Shown here in pieces: positions 1-6,490 of a stretch of 64,000 bases of DNA. The notes under the pieces are model-generated. The model did not search any database, was not told the origin of the DNA, and saw only the letters and a program-made list of their open reading frames with translations. The position numbers and the translations under genes are program-made. Origin of the DNA: SHVO01 sp050246995. GTDB lineage: Bacteria > Pseudomonadota > Alphaproteobacteria > Rhodospirillales > Rhodospirillaceae. Numbering within the stretch: position 1 is the stretch's first letter; each line of letters starts with the position of its first letter. The stretch covers positions 417,149 to 481,148 of the forward strand of contig JBFWVA010000003.1 of the NCBI GenBank assembly GCA_050246995.1, written 5' to 3'.

Positions 1-314
1 AAGCGCGCGGCCTGCTATGGCTGGACTCAAAGACGATCCAGGGCTCCGCGGGAACCGCGGCGGCGCAAGCGGCGGGCGTGCCCTATATTGAGCGCGATGT
101 GTTCATTGATAATGAGCAGACCGTAGATGCGGTTCTCGCACAGCTGGCTGATGCGGAAAAGATCGCACGGAGCCGGGGAACCGCGATCGCCATCGGGCAT
201 CCGCACGACGCGACCTTGGAGGCCTTGGCGCGATGGCTGCCGGAGGCGGACCGCAAGGGGATTGCGCTCGTGCCCGTGACGGAAGTCCTGCGCCGGCGCA
301 CCGCCGCGCCCTAG
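1..314 (+). CDS. Divergent polysaccharide deacetylase (DUF610/YibQ-like), C-terminal part
   Basis: The gene is cut by the window start; the open frame runs from base 3 to the TAG at 312-314. The visible part starts near a LLWLDSKT segment, followed by GVPYIERDVFIDN and AIGHPH. These are typical of the C-terminal half of the divergent polysaccharide deacetylase family (PF04748), periplasmic proteins with a NodB-like fold whose substrate is generally unknown. The GTG at 78 is an internal codon, not the start, because conserved family sequence lies upstream of it. The stop overlaps the stop of the convergent GST gene within a shared CTAG. Family assignment is good; function is open. Confidence 0.75.
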   Translation, partial: ARGLLWLDSKTIQGSAGTAAAQAAGVPYIERDVFIDNEQTVDAVLAQLADAEKIARSRGTAIAIGHPHDATLEALARWLPEADRKGIALVPVTEVLRRRTAAP

Positions 315-949
315 CGCGTATTCACCGCGAGCTGCGCGGCGAACGCTTTCTTGTAAGCTGGCCGCGCTTCTCCGCGCGCGACATAGGCCGCCAGGTTTGG
401 GAATTCATCCAGAACGCCTGACGATCTCAGCCGGAGTAGGACCGAGACCATCATCAGGTCGCCCGCGCTGAATGCGCTGTCGAGCCAGTCCTCGTCATCT
501 AAGTGCGCGGCAAGCTGTTTCATTCGGGTCCGCACGCCATCCGTGACCAAGGGCAGGCGCGCTTCGTACCAGGGCTTGTCACGCTCGAAGAACTTCGCGG
601 TCGTCAATTCAAGGATCGGCGGCTCCATCGTGTTGAGCGCGGCAAACATCCACGTGATCGCGCGTGCCCGCGCGTTCGGTTCTTTGGGCAGAAGTGCCCC
701 ATGCCGCTCGGCGATATGGAAAACGATGGCCCCTGTTTCGAACAGGGCGAGATCGCCGTCCTCATAGGTCGGGATCTGGCCGAAAGGGTGCAAGGCTAAA
801 TGCGCTGGTTCTTTCAGCGCGGGGAACGACACGAGGCGAACGTCATACGTCTGACCGGCTTCCTCGAGCGCCCAACGGACGCGTGTGTCGCGCGCGAGCC
901 CCCTGCCGCCGTCGGGAGAGCGGTCAAACGCGGTAATCGTAATGGTCAT
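311..949 (-). CDS. Glutathione S-transferase family protein
   Basis: A 212-residue protein with an N-terminal thioredoxin-like half (RVRWALEEAGQTYDV, then FGQIPTYEDGDLALFETGAI) and an alpha-helical C-terminal half, the normal GST layout and length. The start at 949 opens directly with the family's first beta strand (MTITITAF); upstream in-frame sequence overlaps the DoxX gene and is not GST-like. It is the last gene of a five-gene minus-strand run (VOC, AHSA1, YCII-VOC, DoxX-like, GST) with gaps of 10-21 bases, so it is probably co-transcribed from the element at 3071-3103. The substrate is unknown; a detoxification role is inferred from the company of VOC and DoxX proteins. Confidence 0.85.
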   Translation of the reverse strand: MTITITAFDRSPDGGRGLARDTRVRWALEEAGQTYDVRLVSFPALKEPAHLALHPFGQIPTYEDGDLALFETGAIVFHIAERHGALLPKEPNARARAITWMFAALNTMEPPILELTTAKFFERDKPWYEARLPLVTDGVRTRMKQLAAHLDDEDWLDSAFSAGDLMMVSVLLRLRSSGVLDEFPNLAAYVARGEARPAYKKAFAAQLAVNTR

Positions 950-959
950 CGCGAGTGTC

Positions 960-1349
960 CTATGTGCGTATAGGGAAGAGGGCGCGTAAGCGTGCTTCTC
1001 GCAACCAGAGTCCGCCCCAAATGAACAGCCCAAGATAAACACCAAAGAAGATGTGACTGAACCAGGGATTGCCGACGCGGACATGGGTCGCGACGGCGCC
1101 GCCGAGATAGCCCGTGAGCAAGATGGCGCCGAGGATCGCCGTACGCGGCCAGATGTAAAGCACCGTGCAGGCAAGCAGCACGATGCCGAGGGGGAGTCCG
1201 CTTTCCGCCTGCCAGCCAAGTTCGAGGCCGGTTTCGGCGACGATGGGAAGCTGAAGCAGCTTCATCGTCGCATCCATCAGAAGAAACAATATCACGAGGC
1301 CTGACAGTGCATAGCCGGTGTAGCGCATGTTCTTCGGTGTGTCGGTCAT
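960..1349 (-). CDS. DoxX-like integral membrane protein
   Basis: A 129-residue protein with four hydrophobic segments (about 12-30, 50-67, 70-88 and 100-117) and an N-terminal segment resembling DoxX-like proteins (PF13564). The ending with a cytosolic basic tail (LREARLRALF) fits a four-helix inner-membrane protein. It lies 10 bases upstream of the GST gene and 21 bases downstream of the YCII-VOC gene, inside the putative ECF42 target operon. DoxX-like proteins are often linked to redox or thiol stress in other bacteria, but the reaction is not established for this subgroup. Confidence 0.8.
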   Translation of the reverse strand: MTDTPKNMRYTGYALSGLVILFLLMDATMKLLQLPIVAETGLELGWQAESGLPLGIVLLACTVLYIWPRTAILGAILLTGYLGGAVATHVRVGNPWFSHIFFGVYLGLFIWGGLWLREARLRALFPIRT

Positions 1350-1370
1350 GATCTCCCCCTCGATGTCCGC

Positions 1371-2141
1371 TTAGGCAGGTTCGTTGATCGCCCAGTTGAT
1401 GCCGAACGGATCGGCGAGGCGGCCGTAACGGTCGCCCCAGAACGCGCGTTCTAGCGGCATTGTAATCTTGCAGCCGGCATCGACCGCGCGTTTCCACCAG
1501 GTACCCCCGTCTTTCACGACCAGCTGCATCGTGACGCTGGGCGAGGGCGCGTAAGGGAAGCTGTGTTCAGGGAAAGGATCGCTCATCATCAGAGAGCCGC
1601 CGTTGATTTCCATATGGCAGTGCATCACGCGCTTGCCGTCTTGGGCCGGCATGCGGGCGATTTCCCTGGCGCCGAAGGCCTTCTGATAAAACTCGGAGGC
1701 TTTCGCGACGCCTTCGACATTAATGTAGGGGATGACGCCATTTGTCAGGGCGCCGCCCGGCGCAACAGCCGCCTGGTTTTCCTTGGTCATGGCCGGGAAC
1801 GCGAGGCCAATCAGTTCGATGGTGCCGTCGCCCATATCCGCGAGCAGTGTCTTACTCTCCTCGATCATCTGCTCTTTCGTGTCCGCGGCGCAGATCGAAA
1901 CGCCCATCGCGCCGAACAGGACCGAGCCCGCGTCGGGCGCGGTGTCGACGGTATAATTGCCGTCTTTGAGGGTGACGCGCGCGGCGGACGTTGTGCGCTT
2001 GCCGACGGGGGCCGTGACGATGAGTTTTCCGGAGGCCAAAGCCTCGTTGATTTTTTTCATCATGGCGGCCATGTGCTCGCCCGAGGGCGGACCCTTGGCG
2101 ACGGCGGCGGGATCGACCGTGTAAAGAGTAACGAATTGCAT
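1371..2141 (-). CDS. YCII (DGPF) - VOC/PhnB-like fusion protein
   Basis: A 256-residue two-domain protein. Residues 1-110 resemble a YCII/DGPF domain (opening MQFVTLYTVDP, then EHMAAMMKKINEAL). After a linker, residues about 132-256 form a PhnB-type VOC domain (GVIPYINVEGVAKASEFYQ, MHCHMEINGGSLMMSD, DPFGINWAI). VOC domains bind a divalent metal in glyoxalase-type enzymes; this branch resembles the poorly characterised PhnB-like proteins. YCII domains are the typical genomic partners of ECF42 sigma factors, and this operon carries the same promoter-like element as the sigma gene. The fusion of the two domain types that are separate genes elsewhere in this locus is notable. Confidence 0.75.
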   Translation of the reverse strand: MQFVTLYTVDPAAVAKGPPSGEHMAAMMKKINEALASGKLIVTAPVGKRTTSAARVTLKDGNYTVDTAPDAGSVLFGAMGVSICAADTKEQMIEESKTLLADMGDGTIELIGLAFPAMTKENQAAVAPGGALTNGVIPYINVEGVAKASEFYQKAFGAREIARMPAQDGKRVMHCHMEINGGSLMMSDPFPEHSFPYAPSPSVTMQLVVKDGGTWWKRAVDAGCKITMPLERAFWGDRYGRLADPFGINWAINEPA

Positions 2142-2152
2142 CGTCGGTCCCC

Positions 2153-2617
2153 CTATATCGTCGCTGCGACTTCTTCGAGCTGTTCGGCGGCTTTGCCCCA
2201 GCCCTGGTGGAAGCCCATCTTGTCGTGCTGGTCGCGTGACTCCGCGGTCCAGTGACGCGCAACGGCGCGGTACCTTGTCTTACCGTCGCCGGCGTCCTCG
2301 AAGGTCACTTCAGCCACAAAGAAAGGGGCGCCGTCCTTTGGGACCCAGCCGGCCGTGAAGGCGTCGGTGAAGACGATCTTTTCGTTCGGCACGACTTCGA
2401 GGTAGACGCCTGGGTTCGGGAACTCCTGGCCTTCGGGCGAACGCATGACGACAAGACAGGCGCCGCCGGCGCGCAGATCGCGCTCGACCCTCACCGTGGT
2501 CCACGGCTTCGGTGTGAACCATTTCATCATCAGTTCGGGTTCAGTCCAGCAGCGATAAAGCTTTTCCTTCGGCGCGTTGATGACTTTTTCGAGAACGAGA
2601 TCGTATCCGGCGGTCAT
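2153..2617 (-). CDS. SRPBCC/AHSA1-type domain protein
   Basis: A 154-residue protein of the START-like SRPBCC superfamily, AHSA1 branch (PF08327). Features are VINAPKEKLYRCWTEPELM near the N-terminus, a WFTPKPWTT segment, a beta-rich middle (VVPNEKIVFTDAFTAGW) and a C-terminal helix with MGFHQGWGKAAEQLEE. These proteins have a hydrophobic cavity for small ligands; no activity can be assigned. The start at 2617 (MTAGYDLV) was chosen because the upstream in-frame extension reads into the VOC gene. It sits 11 bases from its neighbours on both sides within the putative ECF42 operon. Confidence 0.85.
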   Translation of the reverse strand: MTAGYDLVLEKVINAPKEKLYRCWTEPELMMKWFTPKPWTTVRVERDLRAGGACLVVMRSPEGQEFPNPGVYLEVVPNEKIVFTDAFTAGWVPKDGAPFFVAEVTFEDAGDGKTRYRAVARHWTAESRDQHDKMGFHQGWGKAAEQLEEVAATI

Positions 2618-2628
2618 GGGTGTGGTCC

Positions 2629-3033
2629 TTATTTCTGAATGTGTGAGGGGTCCATGAAGAGGACTTCCCAAGTGTGGCCGTCCGGATCCTCGAAGGTGCG
2701 GAACATCATGAAACCGTAGTCGGTGAGCGGCCCGGGTTCAGTTGCGCCCGATTTCACCGCCGCGTCGACAATGCGATGAACATCGTCCTTGGAGTCCGCG
2801 GAAAGGCAGATCAACATTTGCGCGGTTTTCGAAGAGTCCGCGATCTGCTTGCGCGTGAACTGGCTGAACTTCTCATGCGTGAGAAGCATCACATAGATGT
2901 CCTCCGACACGACGATGCTGGCGGCGGTGTCGTCGGTGAACTGGGGATTGTGCTTCCAGCCCAGGGACTCATAAAATGCCATGGAGCGCTTCAGATCCTT
3001 CACGGGCAGGTTCATAAATATCTTATGGGCCAT
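2629..3033 (-). CDS. VOC family protein (glyoxalase/bleomycin-resistance-like)
   Basis: A 134-residue single VOC domain: MAHKIFMNLPVKDLKRSMAF at the start, ESLGWKHNPQF, and a closing FEDPDGHTWEVLFMDPS, the usual last strand of the fold. The group commonly carries glyoxalase/bleomycin-resistance annotations without known substrate. It is the first gene of the five-gene minus-strand operon. A good ribosome-binding sequence (GGAGAGAGAA on the coding strand) stands just before the start. The promoter-like element at 3071-3103 lies about 40 bases upstream, leaving a short untranslated leader. Confidence 0.85.
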   Translation of the reverse strand: MAHKIFMNLPVKDLKRSMAFYESLGWKHNPQFTDDTAASIVVSEDIYVMLLTHEKFSQFTRKQIADSSKTAQMLICLSADSKDDVHRIVDAAVKSGATEPGPLTDYGFMMFRTFEDPDGHTWEVLFMDPSHIQK

Positions 3034-3070
3034 TTCTCTCTCCTGCGGTGGGCGTGAGCCCTCGTTACGC

Positions 3071-3103
3071 TCCTAGGACGAGTGAGGGCTGAGAAGTCCG
3101 ACA
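3071..3103 (-). promoter_or_regulatory. Predicted ECF42 promoter, VOC-to-GST operon
   Basis: On the minus strand the sequence reads TGTCGGA (3103-3097), 17 bases, then GTCCTAGGA (3079-3071). The same two blocks with the same 17-base gap recur at 4862-4830 upstream of the sigma-factor operon. An A/T tract (AAATTTTTTCAC) lies just before the TGTCGGA block in both. Position, duplication and spacing fit -35 and -10 elements of one ECF sigma factor. Assignment to this ECF42 protein is inference from location. Confidence 0.7.
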
Positions 3104-3120
3104 CGCCCTCGTGAAAAAAT

Positions 3121-4383
3121 TTAGGCGGAATTGCGGGCTTTTTCCGCATCGGCCGTCAGGCGGTCGATATGCATGCGGATATGGGCCGCTTCGGCCGGCG
3201 TATTGGCTAGCGAAATGGCCCGGTCGAAGGCTTCACGCGCCGCGCGGTTCTGCCCGAGTTGAAGTAACAGAGCCCCCCGGGCGCCGTGGAAATGGAAGTA
3301 ACCGCCGAGCGCGGCTTCCAAGGGCGCGATCATTTCCAGCGCGGCTTCTGGGCCCTTGATTTTTGATACTGCGACCGCACGATTGAGGGTGATCACGGGA
3401 GAGGGGTTCAGATGCTCCAAGGTCGCATAGAGCGCGTCGATCCCCGGCCAGTCGGTGTCGGCATATTGGCGGGCGCGCGAGTGCAGAGCGGCAATAGCGG
3501 CTTGCACGAGATATGCGCCGGTTTGACCGTGGCGCATCGCTTTTTCGATGAGAGCAAGACCTTCCTGGATCAACGTCACGCGCCAGAGGCTGCGGTCCTG
3601 ATCCTCAAGAAGCACGATCTCGCCCGCGGCGTTATAACGCGCGGGCGCGCGTGAGTGCTGGAGGAGCATGAGCGCGAGAAGGCCCATGACCTCGGGTTCG
3701 GCCTGATACATGCGCAGGAGCAGCCGTCCGAGACGGATGGCTTCTTCGGCGAGCATGCCGCGCTCCTCGTCCTTCGGACCGGCGGAGTAGCCTTCGTTGA
3801 AAACCAAATAGATCATGGCCATGACGGCGGCGAGACGCTCAGCGCGCTCCACCGCGCCCGGCGTCTCGAACGGAACGCCCGCGTCCGATACCTTGGCTTT
3901 GGCGCGGGTGATCCGCTGTTCCATGGCCGCCTCGCTGACGAGGAAGGCGCGTGCGATCTGTTTCACCGAAAGTCCGGAGACGATGCGAAGCGCGAGCGCT
4001 ATTTGTTGCGTGGCCGGAAGGTCGGGATGGGCGCAGATGAACAACAAGCGCAGCATGTCGTCGCGGTAGTGCGTTTCGTCGAGCCGGTCCGCCATATACG
4101 CCTCGCGGTCGGACAGGTCTGAGACCTGCTCCTCGTCCGGCAGCGCGGTCATGCGTGCGTTCTTACGAGTGGCGTCGAGTGCGGCGTTGCGGCCGACCAT
4201 AATCAGCCACGCGGCAGGATCGCGCGGCGGGCCGTTCGTGGGCCAGGTCTTAAGCGCGCGCAGGCAAGATTCTTGAAATGCTTCCTCGGCTGTATCGAGG
4301 TCGCGGAAGTAGCGCAGGAGCGCGGCGATAGCCTGGGGACGGGCAGCCGTGATGGCCCCTTCTATCCAGGCAAGATCGTTCAC
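3121..4383 (-). CDS. ECF42-type RNA polymerase sigma factor with C-terminal TPR-like extension
   Basis: A 420-residue sigma factor. Region 2 lies at about 11-80 (DTAEEAFQESCLRALKTWP, then DPAAWLIMVGRNAALDATRK). Region 4 lies at about 110-170, with a helix-turn-helix LSVKQIARAFLVSEAAMEQR. After residue 180 comes a long helical, TPR-like region (YLVFNEGYSAG, LNPSPVITLNRAVAVS, LLLQLGQNRAAREAFDRAI). This architecture and length define the ECF42 group, in which the extension takes the place of a separate anti-sigma factor and neighbours encode YCII/DGPF proteins, as here. The gene starts 3 bases after the YCII stop, so the two are translationally close. Autoregulation is likely, because the promoter-like element precedes the YCII gene. 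The inducing signal is unknown. Confidence 0.9.
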   Translation of the reverse strand: MNDLAWIEGAITAARPQAIAALLRYFRDLDTAEEAFQESCLRALKTWPTNGPPRDPAAWLIMVGRNAALDATRKNARMTALPDEEQVSDLSDREAYMADRLDETHYRDDMLRLLFICAHPDLPATQQIALALRIVSGLSVKQIARAFLVSEAAMEQRITRAKAKVSDAGVPFETPGAVERAERLAAVMAMIYLVFNEGYSAGPKDEERGMLAEEAIRLGRLLLRMYQAEPEVMGLLALMLLQHSRAPARYNAAGEIVLLEDQDRSLWRVTLIQEGLALIEKAMRHGQTGAYLVQAAIAALHSRARQYADTDWPGIDALYATLEHLNPSPVITLNRAVAVSKIKGPEAALEMIAPLEAALGGYFHFHGARGALLLQLGQNRAAREAFDRAISLANTPAEAAHIRMHIDRLTADAEKARNSA

Positions 4384-4386
4384 CGC

Positions 4387-4806
4387 TTAGGCCCCAATCT
4401 TGGCGCGCGCGGCTTCACCATAAGGAAGAGCGCTGGTCTTGGTATCCACCGGCGAGCCGGGCAGATAGAGCGCGATGGGGCGCAGTTCGTACGCCCCGCC
4501 CGGATTGGCCGCGGTCAGTTCGCGCGCGAAGGTGAGGCCTTCTTCAAGATCGGTCACGTCGATGATGTAGAAACCGAGAAGGGCTTCCTTGGTTTCCGCG
4601 TAGGGACCATCGATCACGAGCCCCTTGGCTTTATGGAGGGTCGTGGCGGCCGAGGTCGGGAGCAGCCGTAAGGAGGGCTTTAGTTTGCCGGCCTTTTCCC
4701 ACTTGTCGTGGACCACCGACAGCTTGGACATGACGGCCTCGTCCTGCTCCTTGGTCCAATTACAGACGACATCTTCGGAATTGTAGCAAAGCACGGCGTA
4801 CATCAT
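4387..4806 (-). CDS. YCII-related (DGPF) domain protein
   Basis: A 139-residue protein: MMYAVLCYNSEDVV at the N-terminus, LRLLPTSAATTL, then VIDGPYAETKEALLGFYIID. The last block is the DGPF signature (here DGPY) of ECF42-linked YCII proteins. Members resemble muconolactone isomerase-like ferredoxin folds, but no reaction is proven. Two adjacent ATGs (4806 and 4803) could both start it; GAGG stands about 9 bases upstream of the first. The longer frame up to 4863 would swallow the promoter-like element and is rejected. It is the first gene of the two-gene operon with the sigma factor. Confidence 0.85.
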   Translation of the reverse strand: MMYAVLCYNSEDVVCNWTKEQDEAVMSKLSVVHDKWEKAGKLKPSLRLLPTSAATTLHKAKGLVIDGPYAETKEALLGFYIIDVTDLEEGLTFARELTAANPGGAYELRPIALYLPGSPVDTKTSALPYGEAARAKIGA

Positions 4807-4829
4807 GGGCTTAGTCCTCACTGTGACGA

Positions 4830-4862
4830 TCCTAGGACGCACGAGCATAGCCCGCTCCGACA
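4830..4862 (-). promoter_or_regulatory. Predicted ECF42 promoter, YCII-sigma operon
   Basis: Minus strand: TGTCGGA (4862-4856), 17 bases, GTCCTAGGA (4838-4830), then about 24 bases to the YCII start. It is identical in both blocks and in spacing to the element at 3103-3071, and is likewise preceded by AAATTTTTCG. The intervening 17 bases differ between the two, so the conservation is confined to the two blocks. Confidence 0.7.
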
Positions 4863-4931
4863 TTGGGCCATGCGAAAAATTTGCGTGGTTTCCCAGGGGA
4901 TTGAGGTTGGCGGCTGGAGATTATATGTAGG

Positions 4932-5026
4932 GGCCGCGAGGCCACGTCCTCCCCAGGCTGTTATTCAGCATGGTTTTAAGTCCGGGACGGCCCGGCGCTC
5001 TTTTTATTCAAAAAGGGAGGGCCGCC
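4932..5026 (+). promoter_or_regulatory. Structured leader of the sugE-like gene; possible guanidine-II-type element
   Basis: Three hairpins precede the start at 5027. GGCC-GCGA-GGCC lies at 4932-4943. CCGGG-ACGG-CCCGG lies at 4982-4995, its loop matching the ACGR tetraloop of guanidine-II (mini-ykkC) riboswitch hairpins. CTCTTTTT at 4998-5005 can pair with AAAAAGGG at 5010-5017, which would hide part of the Shine-Dalgarno GGGAGG (5015-5020). The class needs two ACGR hairpins; only one is clear, so this is a partial match. Confidence 0.35.
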
Positions 5027-5347
5027 ATGGCCTGGATTTATCTCGTCATCGCCGGACTGTTCGAAGTGGTGTGGGCTTATTTCATGAAGCAGTCTCACGG
5101 CTTCACGCGCGTTGTGCCGACGATTGTCACATTTGTGACCATGTTCATCAGTTTCGGATTGCTGTCGGTGTCGATGAAGACGCTTCCACTGGGCACCGCC
5201 TATGCGATGTGGACAGGCATTGGCGCGCTCGGCGCTTTTCTCGTCGGGATTATCGTGTTGGGAGAACAGGCAAATCCGATGCGCATCGGTGCTGCGGCGT
5301 TGATTGTTGTTGGGCTTGCGTTGATGAAAATTTCTTCGCCGGCGTGA
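5027..5347 (+). CDS. sugE: SMR-family exporter, SugE/Gdx type
   Basis: A 106-residue inner-membrane protein with four hydrophobic helices, the standard small multidrug resistance length. Helix 1 carries the essential acidic residue (AGLFEVVWAYFMKQSHGFT, E at about 13). The segment PLGTAYAMWTGIGALGAF is the SugE/Gdx signature rather than EmrE-like. Characterised Gdx members export guanidinium in exchange for protons as antiparallel dimers, and some export quaternary ammonium compounds. The start at 5027 follows GGGAGG by 6 bases; the longer frame to 4970 runs through the leader hairpins and is rejected. It is a single gene, possibly controlled by the structured leader. Confidence 0.9.
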   Translation: MAWIYLVIAGLFEVVWAYFMKQSHGFTRVVPTIVTFVTMFISFGLLSVSMKTLPLGTAYAMWTGIGALGAFLVGIIVLGEQANPMRIGAAALIVVGLALMKISSPA

Positions 5348-5527
5348 GTGATCTAAAGATCAATTTAGGCCGAAGCGAAAAACCGACACGTTTCACGCTT
5401 TTGTGTTCTGGAATTTTCGCTTTGCCTAACCTGATAAATGTGCAACTTACGCGCCGGGCAAAACAAACCAAATAACAACGAGGTTGGGGCCCTTTATCCA
5501 ACTCATAGTGAGAGGCGTTGTTTATAA

Positions 5528-5800
5528 ATGTCAGCTGGTATTATTCGTCCGGTGCTCTTTGCCGCCGTCGTCGCAATCGCCGCGACCGGTTACTACGGTT
5601 TCAGCCAGCACCAGAAAGTTGAAGATTATCGCGCCGCGCATGCGTCGCTGAAGGCCGAACGTGATTCGCTCCTGGCGAAGACCGATCAGCTGAGCGGTGA
5701 AGCGGCTGCCGCCAAGCGCGCGCAGCAGGAAGCTGAAGCGAAGGTGGCGGAGCTTCAGACCGCCGCGACCGCGACTACCAAGAAGACCGCGACCCGTTAA
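5528..5800 (+). CDS. Small membrane-anchored coiled-coil protein, function unknown
   Basis: A 90-residue protein I do not recognise. Residues 5-24 form one transmembrane or signal-anchor helix (IIRPVLFAAVVAIAATGYYG). The remainder is an Ala/Glu/Lys-rich helix with heptad character (about 30-78: SLKAERDSLLAKTDQLSGEA), ending in a short Thr/Lys tail. Such an anchor plus coiled coil suggests an inner-membrane protein with a periplasmic or cytoplasmic rod. It stands alone with a strong terminator after it. Codon use is typical of the window and nothing suggests transfer. Confidence 0.65.
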   Translation: MSAGIIRPVLFAAVVAIAATGYYGFSQHQKVEDYRAAHASLKAERDSLLAKTDQLSGEAAAAKRAQQEAEAKVAELQTAATATTKKTATR

Positions 5801-5820
5801 ATCTTCTTGATGCGATATTG

Positions 5821-5857
5821 AGGGGCGTTCCGATTTCGGAGCGCCCCTTATTCTTTT
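5821..5857 (+). terminator. Rho-independent terminator
   Basis: AGGGGCG-TTCCGA pairs with TCGGAG-CGCCCCT (5821-5848), followed by TTATTCTTTT. It lies between the convergent coiled-coil gene and the response-regulator gene. Confidence 0.85.
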
Positions 5858-5861
5858 GCGG

Positions 5862-6479
5862 CTAGTGGGGCGCGGGTTCCAGCCGCGCGAAGAGGCGAAT
5901 CAGTTCCGCCAGTCGTGACACGCGCATTTTCTCCATCACACGGGCTTTATAAACCTCGATCGTGCGTACGCTGAGATTCAGCGCCGCGGCGATCTCGCGA
6001 TTATGACGGCCGTCGAGCACTGCTTCGAGCACTTGGCGTTCGCGCCCAGACAATGTGGCGAGCCGCTCTTCGATGTGGTGGCGTTCGGCGCGCACTGCCG
6101 CGGCCTGGTCCGAGCTTGAGAGCGCGTCATCAAGCACGCGCATCATTTGATCCTCAAGCACGGGCTTTTCCAGGAAATCGAACGCCCCGGATTTTAGGGC
6201 GCGGGTGGCGGAGGAAATGCTCCCGAACGCGGTCACGACAATGATCGGCGCGGTGATGCCGCGCGTGCGGCACGTCTCTACTACTTCGAGGCCGCCGATA
6301 CCACTCATGCGCAGATCGAGGATCATGCAGTCAAGCCGGGACAGGGAGGGGGAGGCCAGCAGCTCCTCGCCGCTGCAGAATTCGACGACGTCAAAGTCGC
6401 GGAACCTGAGGACGAGCGCGAGGGAATCGCGCAAGGCTGCGTCGTCGTCGATAATTCCGATAGTGCGTCCAGTAGGCAT
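5862..6479 (-). CDS. FixJ-family two-component response regulator
   Basis: A 205-residue regulator with an N-terminal receiver domain: acidic cluster IIDDDAAL at 9-16, phospho-acceptor D55 in MILDLRMSG, T83 in VVTAFGS and K105 in FLEKPV. The C-terminal LuxR/FixJ helix-turn-helix is at about 135-195 (LSGRERQVLEAVLDGRHNREIA, then SVRTIEVYKARVMEKM). All phosphorylation residues are present, so it should be active. It starts 11 bases downstream of the stop of the histidine kinase gene and is surely its partner. The target genes are unknown. Confidence 0.93.
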   Translation of the reverse strand: MPTGRTIGIIDDDAALRDSLALVLRFRDFDVVEFCSGEELLASPSLSRLDCMILDLRMSGIGGLEVVETCRTRGITAPIIVVTAFGSISSATRALKSGAFDFLEKPVLEDQMMRVLDDALSSSDQAAAVRAERHHIEERLATLSGRERQVLEAVLDGRHNREIAAALNLSVRTIEVYKARVMEKMRVSRLAELIRLFARLEPAPH

Positions 6480-6490
6480 AGCAAAAACTC

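Noticed and set aside
4943..4955. GGCCACGTCC considered as the second ACGR hairpin of a guanidine-II element
   Set aside because: The loop would be ACGT, which breaks the ACGR rule, and the flanks do not pair into a proper stem.
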